Assembly: GCF_023159225.1 (NCBI RefSeq)
Contig: NC_063176.1
Coordinates: 9,870,963 to 9,934,962, forward strand
Direction: 5' to 3'
From: Perognathus longimembris pacificus
Taxonomy: Eukaryota; Chordata; Mammalia; Rodentia; Heteromyidae
Length of the DNA: 64,000 nucleotides
Positions 37,056 to 49,483 of this stretch are shown in pieces. Position 1 is the stretch's first letter; each line of letters opens with the position of its first letter. The translations under genes were made by a program, and so were the position numbers. The notes beneath the pieces were generated by a model. The model was not told the origin of the DNA. It searched no databases and saw nothing but the letters and a program-made list of their open reading frames with translations.

Positions 37056-38044
37056 AAAGAAAATTAGGGAAAGACTAGTTTTTAATAAACTTTTATAGAT
37101 CTGCATTTAAAATAAAAATAGAGAAATCAACAGCTTATAGCTTTGCTACCATCACTAATGGCAGCATTACCGTTGACTGAATTTGGATATGATGCAAAGA
37201 CACTACAAAATATGACCCTTTAAGCTAATAGGATTTCCTGAAAAAGTCAATGGAACTTACTCCACATTATAGGTACCCTTTAGTGACTTATGGATTCAAA
37301 CCATTGTATATTAATTTTGTAATACTGATGGTAAAATGTTTTTATCTACTCATATGAGTTTCTGTGTTGTATATGAACTTTAAATGCTTATAGCTAAGGA
37401 ATTAAATCAAATACACTGTATGGAGTTAGCTACTAATAAAAAGTAATAGCCTAAAATATAGTGGATTAAATTCTGTAATACAGAAGTCTCAAATTAGCTG
37501 ACCTAAATCTAATATATCTGGCCAGACTGATGAGCAGCTTCCATTTCAGAATCTCAGGCACTTTTGTCACTTTCTCCTAGACAAAGAGAAAGAGGAAATG
37601 GCAAAGGGAAGGCCAGGTCCAGTCCTTTAATTCGAAAGACCTAGAAATGTCACAATTCACTTCTCTTCACATCCCAATGAACACTACTTTAACAAAGAGC
37701 TGCCTTTAACCCTAAGTGAAACTGGCATTAACAGTCTTTCTAGTGATTTCCACAACTTCCAACAAAACTTCTGAATCACACCTTTATTTCTCTGTTTCAA
37801 CTCATCATGTGAAGGCAAAAACCTAGGACATATCATTTTATGCAGGATAAGTACAAGTTTTGTATTTTAGTTTCCCTTTGAACATGTACCTTGACAGAAC
37901 TTCGTAATGCATTTCCACATGTATTATATGCTAACCTCTGTAGCTGAATTCAGTTGGCTGTTACAGATCGTATTGACATAGAAAACCATTGTGATCATGA
38001 ACGCAACACAACAGATAAAATGTAATGGTGGGATGGGAATGCAC

Positions 38045-38475
38045 CACTATCTCATTTTATTTTAATTTTTTAATTTAATTTTATTGTCAAGAGGGGTTAC
38101 AATTACATCTGTAATGAGTACATTTCTTGTCTGACTTGTCACCCCCTCCCTCGTTTTTCTCCCAACTATTTTAGGTATTAATAAGTATAGAGGTTCTATA
38201 AAGTAGTTGTACAAGGGTTTCAATTCAACACGGCAAAATGCCTCTTAAACAGTAACCTCTCATGGCCATTGTCCTCCCACATCTCTCCCAACCCCTTCCA
38301 TTCCCTCAAATTACCTGGTTCGATTTAAGATATGTACATAAAATATGATGATTATATCCTCCCCTCACTTTTCTCTCTATACTCTTCTGCCTTCCATTCC
38401 TTTGATCAAGCAATGCTAGCAACAATACACATTTCAACTTTGTCGTATCCATATTGTTGTTAGTTGTTTGAAGAC
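38045..38475 (-). mobile_element. L1 3' end, reverse (about 430 bp)
   Basis: TTTTATTGTCAAGAGGGGTT, GAGTACATTTCTTGTCTGAC and the C-rich CACCCCCTCCCTCG block match the reverse L1 3' UTR. They continue through further C/T-rich sequence to about 38470. Confidence 0.72.
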
Positions 38476-39392
38476 ATTACATCATTGGAATTCTACCTTA
38501 CATATACAATATTCTGGTCAATATATTTGCATACTTATGCATATGACCCTACATATATTTTCATATATGTTTATAATTTAGATATAACTTCTACATATGA
38601 GAGAAAAAGATAATTTATTCTTAGTTATTCTTGTTCCTAAGAATTGATCATATTTATTTCTAAGAATCCTAAGAATTATTTCTAATTATCTTATGAATAC
38701 ATTTCTTGACTTACCACATTCCTTGGCCATCCTACTTCATATTTTCCAATAGGACAAACTTCCTATAATAGAACTGGAAGGATACTACCCACTGTATTTG
38801 TATTATTTGTGGAAAGCTTTTGAGCATTTGGAATGGTACTGAAGAAAAGAATTTTGAATATTGCTTAGCTTTAACTTAAATGGTCACTTGTGGTTACTGT
38901 AACTTTCTTTTATCTCTTCCTGTGCCTAATTTATAAATTAAACTATCATAATAGTATGTGTGTATAAAATAGTTATTTCAAGTACTCACTGGAGATCTCT
39001 TAGATAGTCCTCTTAGATAAAGCAGAACTACTATATGTGAACACTTTCAGGATGCAACTGGGTGTTACCTTTGGACATTACCTGTGATCATCTCTGCTTT
39101 GATTTCAGGAGTCAGAGAGCTTAGCTTCCATCTTGCCCCTTCAGTATGTCTTTGCTCCTGACAGCGAACACACTGCTAACAGCTGCAGTACTTAATCACC
39201 ATATTGAGCACCGAGTTCAAATCCCTCGCTTTCTGCTTCATACCTCACCATATGACTCCTGAAACACATTGAGCTACTGACTGTGCATTTAGAAATTTTA
39301 TTTTTTTGCATGAGACATGTTTTTATATTATGAATGTGAGTTTACTCTAGCTTTAAATAACCTAATAATTATAACTCCATGTCATATTTACG

Positions 39393-39438
39393 GGACATAT
39401 TATGTGTGGGGTACTGGACATATTATGTGTGGGATACT
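39393..39438. repeat. 23-bp tandem duplication
   Basis: GGACATATTATGTGTGGGGT followed by ACT (39393-39415) is repeated immediately at 39416-39438 with one mismatch. Confidence 0.95.
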
Positions 39439-40500
39439 GTTCTGAGCATTTAAAATCAGATAACTAATTTCATCATACTCAGGAATGTACATTATAACAG
39501 ACAGAACTTAGATTGTACTTAGCTATTATTACCATTTTACAGATACGACCACAACCACACATTAGTTTGGGCCTAAGATCAAACAGCTATTCAGTGACCA
39601 CACTGAGTTTTGAACGTCAGGGAGACTCCATTCTTTACCATAGAGTGAGTTTTTGTAGTCCTTCTCTTTACCTAAAATGATCTAAGAACATTTAGTTTTT
39701 GTGTAATATGAGAAAATATTTTTCACCTTGCAAGAGAGAAGAAAACAAGATTAAATGTTTTCTATTTATTTTTTTTGTATCATCACAAGTATCTGATCAA
39801 AGAGTATGTTTGTAAAAAGACAATGTAAAATGCTTCTTACCTTTTCATTACTAATTTGGCTCCGATATTTTATTTTATGCAGGTGATAGTAAATTACTAA
39901 CTGTTACAGTAAACGGTGTTCTGCATTTGTTCCTGTTACTACAAATTATTCAGCTTTTCAGTACATTAACAGAAGGAATTTTAAGTCATCAAGATTGATC
40001 GTTTTCAAAGGGCTGTGATGTTCAGATTTAACTCAGGTTAATCATCTGCAAGTTAAAATTGCTTAGAAGCATACCTCCATAATAATTTTACCTACTAATA
40101 CTGTAGAATATGGATACCTTTAAGTGACACAAAATCTGTCATTTTAAGCATGCCCCCAAGCCCTTTCCAGATTGCTCATAAAATTTCTCATTCTCTAGAG
40201 AAATATGATCTCTAAGAAATAAATGTCTCTGTCAAGTCACAAGTAATATGAGCACAGGACGAAAAGAATGAAATTTCTGAGTCTCATAAGGGCTATTGCA
40301 GTATTGTCAAATTGATTTTATCCCTTGGTTTCTAAGTTCTCATGGTCATTTTAGGATTTGCCTTCTGGATATAAAGAGAAGGTTATGCTACCTTTTTAGA
40401 GGGGTGGGGAACAGAGGCCTTGGGGCACCAAGAGAATATTTTTTCATAGGAAATTCCTTGTCATAAAATGCTAATGTTGGTGTTCTTGTCTTTATGTCTA

Positions 40501-40512
40501 TGCATTCTTTAG
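40501..40512 (+). promoter_or_regulatory. Microexon 3' splice site with UGC motif
   Basis: TGCATTCTTTAG lies immediately before the 27-nt exon. A UGC placed close to the acceptor within a weak pyrimidine tract is the known signature through which the neuronal splicing factor SRRM4 (nSR100) promotes microexon inclusion. The motif is seen; the regulator is inferred. Confidence 0.6.
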
Positions 40513-40539
40513 CTATGAGGATAACAGACCCTTCATCAA
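40513..40539 (+). CDS. ADGRL3: Latrophilin-3 alternative 27-nt microexon in ICL3
   Basis: With AA carried over from 16425, the exon reads N-YEDNRPFI and leaves AA, which G at 43082 completes to Lys. The loop becomes DNINYEDNRPFIKSW. This matches the YEDNRPFIK insert known in ADGRL3 isoforms. The donor is GTAAGA. Its length is a multiple of three and both flanking introns are phase 2, so inclusion adds nine residues, including two acidic ones, to the third intracellular loop. Published work on mouse Lphn3 reports that alternative splicing changes G-protein coupling; assigning that effect to this exon here is an inference. It is too small to stand out as an open frame. Confidence 0.94.
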
Positions 40540-43081
40540 GTAAGAATGACCTGAATGGCTGATAAATTCCATTTATCAGTGTGGTCCCATGAACCAGCTG
40601 TCAGATCAGTATTGAAAAATCATTAGAGCTTCTGTCATTCACATTGAGGCAGAAGAGCAAACTGTGCAGGAAAATGTGCTGGCATACCACTTATATGTGA
40701 AATAAACATGCTGCAGCTGTATTGCCAAAAAATGAAGCTCTGCTTCACCTCTGTTAATTGGATATCACATGAATTCAGTGCCACAGTAATAATAACTTCC
40801 TGGGCTACAGACTTGTTGTGCTTTATAGTTGTTTTTTTTTTCTTCTTACATTGTGATGCATCAGTCTCTGCTATGTATTTCTGTTGTTTATTCAACTACC
40901 ATTCATCAAAACTTACCTGTTGATTTATTTGTATTTCTTACCAGTCTGAAACTCTCTGGTTTAAATTGCTATGCATGAATACTGCATGAAATATCCCCAA
41001 AAGGGGAAAGAAGTGCTCCTTCAAAAATTAAAATTTTGCATAGGCAAATTTTTCTCTTGTGAATTTGATACCTGTCATTTGATCAATAATCTAATTGCTT
41101 GTAAGGACATATGAATTTCCTAACCAAAGCTACAAGTCTGTACCAGTCTAATAAACATAGACATAAAAGGTAACATTTGAGTATTTTTTTCCTATACATG
41201 TTACGATTTTGTCCTGCAAGAATTAACCAAGATTGGCAACCTCTGGGTGACTTTGTACTTTCAGTTTGTTCTTCTGGTGAAGAGGCCTTTGTTTCCATTC
41301 TCCTGATGCCATTTCACTTATTTCTCCATGCTTTTGCTTCTGTGTTTCTTTTACAAATTGGAGCTCATTGCAGTTTTAGATCATTTAACCTCTGGGTCCA
41401 TCATGTGTTTTCCAGTGGGAAATAGCTGACATTAGTAATTTATCCTACCATTTTATTTCTAAACCTTAATAATAGTTTTACCTTTATTTGATGATGATTA
41501 TTTCCATTTCTCCTATTTTCAATGTCTGAAGAAACTGACCACACTCTCTTGTATGTTCGTATACTTCTTAATTCTGTTGTAAAATAAAATATTAACACCA
41601 GAGATGTTTTCTAATTCATATAAGCAAATGTGCCAGATACAATGGTAAACTTCTTGCAGAGAGTCTTTATTCAAGAATGTTGATGGCTAACACTACAAGT
41701 GATAAAGTGAGTGGATATTTAAGTCTAAGAAGTAGTACCTAGTTGTGGGATTTTTAAAAAGTCAATATTTATAGTCAATTTAAAAAGATTCTGTCACCAT
41801 ATCTTGCTTAAATGTAGTTCTTTCTAAAACAAAACAAAAACAAAAAACAAAAACAAATTGAGCTCAGCTTCAGATGAGGGTGAACATAATCCCTTTCACT
41901 TTGTGAATTTAAATTCCCATAAATTACTCCAACTTTATACAACCTAAATAAAACACAAGAGTCTGCAGAAAAGAAGTACTATTTTATCCTGTTCAAGGAA
42001 TATGTACCGGCAAAGAACGGGGCTGGTTTATGTGACTATATACAGATGTGGACTGGTTTGGGTCCGGTTCTTCCATCTATTTAAAGAAAAGTTGAGAGGG
42101 ATTCCATTTTCAGCTACTGGAGTCCCATCTATTGGAAGAATTCATTTTATGTCAATACGTAAATACAAAGCATGAACACAAATATGTGAACTCTAGTCAC
42201 ACAATGAGTGTCTTTGAGAATTTGGAGGAAGCTAAGAGTGAAGTGCAAGTGATGATTGTTTCCATGCTCTTCTACTTTGTTCATATCACTCCATTCCCAT
42301 TCTGAGCTTTATCCACTCCCTCGAATGTACAGATACTACAAAGAGATGAAGGTACCTTGAGACATTAGTCTTCCATCAAAACTGCCAAATTCTCGAGTTC
42401 CAAAACTTAGGGCAAGATAGAATCTTAGGAGGAAATTATCTAATGTTGAACAGGAGAATAGAGTAATTCCGGTAGAGTAGAAATTATTATTTTTACACTG
42501 ACAGTAAAGCATACTGATTCTATATATCTATAGAATCATTCACACAGGATATGATATCCTCATACATGTACTCTAAATACTTGTTCCCTTTAACAAGAGT
42601 TAGGGTTTATTATTTTACTCAATACTACAATCTTTATGAAAATAGAGAAAATTTGGTGAAATGTGGTTTGAGTACATCAGTTGAAGCACTAAAGTCCGAT
42701 GAAATAGATATTATCATATCAACGAGTCTGGTAAAGATTAACAACTTCAAAGTATGTGCCCCCTTGCCATTCACCATAATTACATCTCCATACCATTTGC
42801 ATATGCATTAAAAATACATGAATAATTTATGGCACAAATCTGCTTTTGCTTAAATGAATTTCTGTGTTCCTAACATTTTCATTCATGTATATTTCTTCAA
42901 GTTTGGTAACTTGTACTTCCCATTAAAATCTTAAAGTCCTTACGCCACTTGTGTTACATTTTCTGTTGATAAAACTGGCCATGACATTTTTTTTTCAGTG
43001 TCAGTATTGTTGATATTGATATGGTTGGGTTAATTCAAAAACACGTATTTGATAACCCTTAATTTTCTCTTCTCTCCACAG
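40540..43081 (+). other. Intron, 2.5 kb, phase 2
   Basis: No named repeat of size was found. There is an A-rich (AAAAC)-like patch at about 41828-41858 and otherwise unique AT-rich sequence. It ends TTTTCTCTTCTCTCCACAG. The low repeat load contrasts with the upstream intron. Confidence 0.75.
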
Positions 43082-43250
43082 GTCGTGGGTTATAGGTGCA
43101 ATAGCTCTGCTCTGCCTGTTGGGATTGACATGGGCCTTTGGACTCATGTATATTAATGAAAGCACAGTCATCATGGCATATCTCTTCACCATTTTCAATT
43201 CTCTACAGGGAATGTTTATATTCATTTTCCATTGTGTCCTACAGAAGAAG
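43082..43250 (+). CDS. ADGRL3: Latrophilin-3 exon: TM6, ECL3 and TM7
   Basis: This 169-nt exon gives the last base of a split Lys codon and 56 codons. [20 protein letters not shown] forms TM6 and includes the adhesion-[13 protein letters not shown] core with its toggle tryptophan. LMYINESTV is ECL3. [20 protein letters not shown] is TM7 with the conserved QG pair, and HCVLQKK begins the cytoplasmic tail. The acceptor is TCTCTCCACAG and the donor is GTATGT. The exon is fully open. Confidence 0.98.
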
Positions 43251-43627
43251 GTATGTTAGAATCCTCTCTTAAACTTTAAATGCCGCCAATTTTGTGACAA
43301 TTGTACCATTTTCATGTTATAACCTCAATTTCACGGCAAAGGAATTCTAACATATTCTCACAAAATATCATGTTTGGTATGTTGGCCTCTGGAAATAAAC
43401 ATTTGTTTATACTTGTAAAAACGAAACAGATGCAAAATAAGAACATAAGAGCTGGTGAGGGTATTTAAATTTAAGAAAAAAAAACAATAAGTACATTGGA
43501 TCAGTTGAAAAATCACAAAGAGTATTTACAAAATAGACTTTCTTTCATGTTATTTTATATATTGATCGATAGACAAATGGAAGTTTTACATTAGGAATAA
43601 CTCTTTTAAAATGAAAAAAGTACAACA

Positions 43628-43846
43628 GGCTGGGAATATGGCCTAGTGGCAAAGTGCTTGCTTTGTATACATGAAGCCCTAGGTTCGATTCCTCAGTACC
43701 ACATATATAGAAAATAGCCAGAGGTGGCGCTGTGGCTCAAGTGGTCGAGTGCTAGCCTTGAGCAAAAGGAAGCCAGGGACAGTGCTCAGGTCCTGAGTCC
43801 AAGCACCAGGACTGGTAAAAACAAAAACAAAAACACAAAAAAGAAA
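43628..43846 (+). mobile_element. IDL-Geo SINE with perfect target-site duplication
   Basis: GGCTGGGAATATGGCCTAGT, GGTTCGATTCCTCAGTACC, GGTGGCGCTGTGGCTCAAGT and TGAGTCCAAGCACC are followed by an A-rich tail. The flanking 15-bp repeat GAAAAAAGTACAACA (43613-43627 and 43847-43861) is perfect. Confidence 0.93.
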
Positions 43847-46815
43847 GAAAAAAGTACAACAAAAAGAGCACACATAAATGTAAGTTTTTGTTTAAGAGCT
43901 AGTTTTCGTGGAAGAAAAATATAGATATTTTATGGTGAGATATACACATTTTGAGTGAATATATATTTTTGAATGAAAAATGTTCTACTCTTTCCTTTAA
44001 AGGCAGCTTCTAGAGAAATTATGACTTGAGTGATTAGAACTAGGTTCTTCATTATTTGTATTGTATAATTTTCCACATAAGATACTCATTTTAAGAACCA
44101 GTTTCAGCAAACAAATTGTTTTATTGCTTTACTTCCTCATAAGATGAATTTTATCACCTTGTACTTTTCTACTCTATTAAAAAAATGTGGTCGCTGTAGG
44201 TCTGATCACATAGTCCCTTTAGCCAGATTTCGTGAATTTGAATTTCACTTCCTCCACTTAAAAGCTTATGTGATTTGGAGCAAGTTAATTAACCTCCTCT
44301 GTCCCAATTTCCTCATGTGTGACATAGAGGTGATGAAGATAATTATGAAATATTGAAAAAGGTGACTCAGGAAATGAAGTGGCAAAAAGCAAAAAACAAA
44401 TTCTTAGAGAGAAATAACAGACATAATTTGCTTTGAAAACAAAACAATGAAACAAAAGGTCTTTATCACTAGGATTTTTGAGAAATAAATCAATATTAAG
44501 ATAACTCGAGAACTATGTCTAGTCTGCTTCTTAAAATGGGACAAGAATAAGTCAAAATGTATCCTGTTTCACTTTTAGGTAGCATATAAAATGTATTGCA
44601 GTAGTCACAATACAAAGTAGAACAGTAACAATAAATAAGGCCTACAGAAAATATTGTGTTCAAATAGATAGATTTTAATTTAGTGGAATAAATTTACCCC
44701 CTATATGTTATAGTAGAACAAATGTACTTTCCCAAATATTATTTATGCTCTTCAAATTGGAGCAGGTCACTTCAATATATGTTTATTACTCATTGACCTG
44801 TACTATGGGTAAATCCAATCTAGTAAAGTCTTAATCAACTCCAGTGCCTGATTTGGTGGTCATCTTTTCTGTTGGTATTTAGTAAGCAGTCTAAAATAAG
44901 TAACAGATCTTGTGACAACCTGTGGGCATGGCTCCTACTCAGTTTCCTTTGATAGGACTTTACTGATGATAACAACTACACTGCAAAACAACTAAACTGC
45001 TTAGCATTTTATCCAAAAGAATAGAGAGATTGGACATATTCACCAGTTATAACTCCACTATGCTTGATGAGGTTAAAAATAAATGAGACATAAAAAAGCT
45101 AAGAAGAGAGACAGAAATAAAACAGTTGTCAGGAAAGTAAAATGAGAATAAAAACAACAGCAACACAAAATTAAAGATGAGAATAAATGTTCAGATGATG
45201 GTCAGGATTGTAAAAACACAAACGAGAGAAATCAGAGATTATTTGGAATGATGCCTCCATTTGAAAAGAAGAACGCCATAACATTCCCAAGAGAAATATA
45301 TGCAGAAAAAAGTGGACATAAAGTTAAGGGATTAAAATATTGACAGCATTTGTCCATGAAAATCAGAGAGTGCACTGTAGTATTCAGTCATAATGCTTAA
45401 AATATAGTGAATTGTAAGACAGATGCACTGTTTTGTGTTATACATACTCCCCTTTGGTCCTTTACGCAATCTGAATTTTTTAAATTTGTCTCTGTAACTG
45501 TAGAAAGCTTATTGAGGTGTGTCTGAATTTTGTGAATAGATTTTGAATGTGTAGATGCCTAGACATTTTAATTCAAAAATTATAAAAAAAAATATTCCAT
45601 GTACCAGGGCTATTTGTTGGTTTAGTCAACTGATTAACAATAATTAATAATATAATGATGTCATTCCTTTTCTAAGTATAGATTACATGGTCCTGCCACC
45701 AATTTTTGCACTGGTTACTGGAGGTTTCATTTTTTGCTGTTATTTAATATGCTCTTGGAGCTTCCCAGAGTATTTTACATTACAAGTGAGAAAATGGAAG
45801 AAATGTTCTATTAGGAAGGCATATGCTCTTCCCTATCTGCTATACTATACAAGAACATACATTGGGATATGATATCATTATGTGATTGGAGTAATTATGA
45901 TGGAAGACCATGTGAAATAGATTAGAATATGTAAGTGATTGGATAATCATAGAACTTATTATCATCTAAAGAAAAAAAGTACAGATATGGCCCCTGTTCT
46001 TTTCCTTTATTCTGTTTAAGACATATGCCTACCATTTCAAATAAGAGCACAGCAAAATAAAGTCTGAGTAATGAATCTGTTAGCAGTGTAGTTAATATGT
46101 GAAGCGGCATCACCAGATTTCTTGATTTGCTGGTTGTTTATAAAATCAGTTCAGCACTTTCAATCTCTGTTAGAAAATGCAAATGGTTCATGATAAATTT
46201 CTGTGGCCTTTCAGTGTTGCTTCTTTTGTAGCAAGGAGAAAAGCGGTTCTTTTGCTCTTTTCTTTTTCTCTCTTTATATTAAAATATTTGTGAAACTTCA
46301 AAACACATCATTACAAAAGACAATCATCTTAGGGTAAACTGCAGAGGGAGGTGGGGACAAGCAGCGGCTACAGTTACAATCCAAGTTTAAGTTCTTGGAC
46401 GTGTTACAGGCTCCCAAAAGTCAGCAAAGTTTACCTTTGGTTAGATACTATTTTAAGCCTTCCTAATGTCAAATTCAACCATTTGTCCTACTTCTTTTTA
46501 GATATGGAGGAGACCATTTTAATAATAGTACTAGCAATGTGTGGTATCTGCAAATGATGCTGTGTTAATGTTAGAGATGTGGCATTGTAGAGAGAATTTT
46601 GTGACTATAGACCACCATGAGTTTCCTATTTTCCTTTATAAGGCACATTGCTTAACCTTTTTAGTCAGTTTGTTTTCATTGTTTAATCATTTCAGTGACC
46701 TTATCTGTAAAATAAGACTAGTAATTATGCCCCAGAGCTATTTTGAGGAACTTACATCACACAAATTGATGGAAGAAATGACTAAAAATTAGATGTTTCT
46801 TCAGTCTACCCTCCC

Positions 46816-46816
<1 letters not shown>

Positions 46817-46870
<54 letters not shown>
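46817..46870. repeat. (AC)27 microsatellite
   Basis: 54 bases of uninterrupted AC, the longest perfect dinucleotide run in the window and likely polymorphic. Confidence 0.98.
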
Positions 46871-46872
<2 letters not shown>

Positions 46873-48415
46873 CTCAGAAATACACAAAACTATTTCAAGG
46901 ATTATTTCTGTTTTAAAAAGAAACAAATTATCAATTGATGTATAATCACTGAATAAAATTAATGGTCTCCATTTATAAGTATTGAGACATGTAGCACTGA
47001 AGAGATTGAGTTATAATAGATTATGAGAAATATAAATATATTAGAAATATATGTTTTGGGAAATCCAGAGTGGAGAAAGAATTTAAGGGCTAAAATATCA
47101 TAATTCTATTTTGCTCACTCTATTTCTCCACCAAGAATTAATTTTTCTCTCTTGGCCATTTTCTTTTCAACTTCATCATCTAAACATTAGAATCATTCCA
47201 ACTTATCTTTTGAATTTGTTCTTGTCAGTCATCTTTGCTAAGCCTTGCTTGGTCCCTCCCTTCACTTCCCTGGTATTCTTCAGGAGTTTCAATCATCCAG
47301 CCCGTGCTCCATTATTGTTTACTTTGGAGGACAGGGTGCATGGTCCATGCTAAGCAATCGTCATTGATATTAAAATTCAGTAAGTATTTAGTTGGTGTGA
47401 GCTTTTCAGGAAATGAGAGTATACTCTGTTTTGAATTTAAAGATTGCACCTTAAAAAGCCCATATTTATATATTTTTCTTTTAAAATGAAAGTAAATGGA
47501 ATATAACAACATTAATACAAAATATGAGTCCAGGTAAAATAAAATAAGGAACTGAAAATAATGTGTAACTACCACCTTATGCTGTCTCTTTGCTGTTCAT
47601 AGTGGAGTTGCTACTTGGAAGTGTTACCTTTTTATATTTGTAAGGCTTCTTCCATAAGTAGGGACTAGTAACATTTCAATTAAATACACCATAAAAATTT
47701 CTCTCAAAATTTCTCAAAATTGTTAATGTGTTTTCCTGCTTCAAAACGCAATTGAAAGATGTTAGATGTTTATCCATTTTTAAACCTATAATTTTATTCT
47801 AAACCAGAGTTGAAGAATTTGAATCTACACTAAACTAGCTGTATGTTCTGCAATTATTGAATAGAATCATATTGTAGAGATGTTTTGACCTATTTAAATT
47901 TGCATACCTCACGTTTTTAAATGGTCAAAGAATATAAAATTAAAAGAAGTTTTTAGCTCATCATATTCTCCTTTTCTGTGTTTAAATATTCTTTTATCTT
48001 CCTTTGTTCCCTTCCTTAACCCATCTTCTCCACCTCAGAACTTTACATTTGAACTAAACTTCTGCCTACAGACTAATAGCCACAATACCATTGTACCAAT
48101 AGACTACTTAATATAAAATTTATGGAGCTGAAAGTATGTCTTGAAATTGTTTTAAGCTCATGCTCTTTCAACTAACAAGTAAAATCTCTATGATTTCATT
48201 GACAATACTGCCAGTGGTGTGAAGAGACTCATGCAAATTTTCAAACTTGTATTCCAATCTACCAAATGAGCAGACTTTTTTTTTTCTTGCAGTTGTGCAA
48301 TAAGGAAATCATTATAGTACTCAAAACTAACACTAACCTAAAGTACAAAAGTTGTGCCTTATGTCCGGTCTAATCAGAGTATCTTTCTAACAGAAATTAA
48401 TATTTAATTGGCTAG

Positions 48416-48541
48416 GTACGAAAAGAGTATGGGAAATGCCTACGCACACATTGCTGTAGTGGTAAAAGTACAGAGAGCTCCATTGGCTCAGGGAAAACTT
48501 CTGGCTCTCGAACTCCTGGACGCTACTCCACAGGCTCACAG
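48416..48541 (+). CDS. ADGRL3: Latrophilin-3 exon: membrane-proximal C-tail
   Basis: This 126-nt exon is 42 whole codons: VRKEYGKCLRTHCCSGKSTE, then SSIGSGKTSGSRTPGRYSTGSQ. The basic start fits a helix 8 region. The cysteines at positions 8, 13 and 14 are plausible palmitoylation sites, and the Ser/Thr/Gly-rich remainder is a likely phosphorylation region (both inferred). The acceptor is ATTTAATTGGCTAG, with a poor pyrimidine tract, and the donor is GTAACC, also weak. Because it is phase 0 at both ends, skipping would remain in frame. Confidence 0.97.
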
Positions 48542-49057
48542 GTAACCCATGTGTCTGTACTTACCTTACCTCTCTTTTACATGTAGTTTGCTCTAAGTTG
48601 CTACCGTGTGATAATGGGTGATTGCCTAACTCAGATTTCTACCACATTTAGTACTTGTAGTTTTGGTGTGACTAGCTGGGGAATGATTCTGAGAAAATTT
48701 GAAGGAAACAAAAGTCTATTAAATACAGGAAACACAGAGTCTGTTCACATACTAATTAATGGCTTCAGATAGTTTATAGCTGAATGAGTCTGGCAGGTGA
48801 AGAATGGCATTTCCTACTTAGTCTAAAATCCAAAGAAGGTAATATTTTACATATGTGATCCAGAGGTTTATTAGTTCCATATTTAGTATAATGACTATCA
48901 CATAGAGAATGTATATAGTTAACATAGAGAATTTATACTATTATCTGTTACAGGGAATTACGTTATTTATCATAGTAGGATAAACTTTATAGGTAGGTGT
49001 TCTTTGGTTTGACTCTTAGCACTAGCTGTGACACAGAAAAGTTTCTATTATTGTATT

Positions 49058-49304
49058 TTTTGTTTGTTTGTTTTTGTGCAAATCCTGGGGATTGAAATCA
49101 GGGCCTGGGTATTGTCCCTGAGCTTTTTTGCTCAAGGCTAATGCTTTCACTTGAACCACACCTCCAATTCTGGCTTTCCGATTGCTTTTATGCTATTGTT
49201 TGTTTACTTATTTATTTTTTGACATAGAATCTTACTAAATAGACTCCTCAGCCTCAGCCTCTTGAGTGCTGGGATTACAGGAATGTGCCTCTGTGCTTGC
49301 CTAG
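49058..49304 (-). mobile_element. B1-like composite SINE, reverse
   Basis: ATCCTGGGGATTGAAATCAG, TTTTTTGCTCAAGGCTAATG and CACTTGAACCACACC (right half), then TTGACATAGAATCTTACTAA and AGTGCTGGGATTACAGGAAT (left half). Confidence 0.82.
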
Positions 49305-49483
49305 AATTTTTGTTGGATTTTTTTTTTGTATAATTAAACTACTACATGAAAAACTACTGAGAAGAAATTGTTGGTACTCAGTAAACTTGGAGTTGTTAAC
49401 TTATACTATTGCTATCATTACAGAATATTATTTCACAAATATATCGTTAAAGCTGCGTTGTAATTTTCAAGTTTCCACTTGTA

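Larger units (their letters stand above)
16426..40512 (+). other. Intron, 24.1 kb, phase 2, upstream of the microexon
   Basis: The largest intron in the window. It contains ID-like relics (17671, 18659), a 380-base pyrimidine tract (19760-20142), (GATA)n (20457), SINEs at 20153, 23222, 23939, 30660, 34236 and 35471, and L1 3' pieces at 24137, 25205, 25571, 29590-30640, 32395, 36963 and 38045. I recognise nothing in about 16430-17650, 20600-22700, 26000-29550, 33050-34200 and 38500-40450. The 26.9-28.4 kb part may be an old LTR-type repeat but I cannot assign it. Confidence 0.78.
43251..48415 (+). other. Intron, 5.2 kb, phase 0
   Basis: It contains one forward IDL-Geo SINE (43628-43846) and a long (AC)n (46817-46870). 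The rest, including 43900-46800 and 46900-48400, is AT-rich unique sequence without a recognisable gene. Its 3' splice site is unusual (see findings). Confidence 0.8.

Noticed and set aside
43628..43846. Internal A/B-box motifs suggesting a tRNA gene
   Set aside because: The motifs belong to a dimeric SINE with A-rich tail and target-site duplication; no cloverleaf with a proper anticodon arm was seen.
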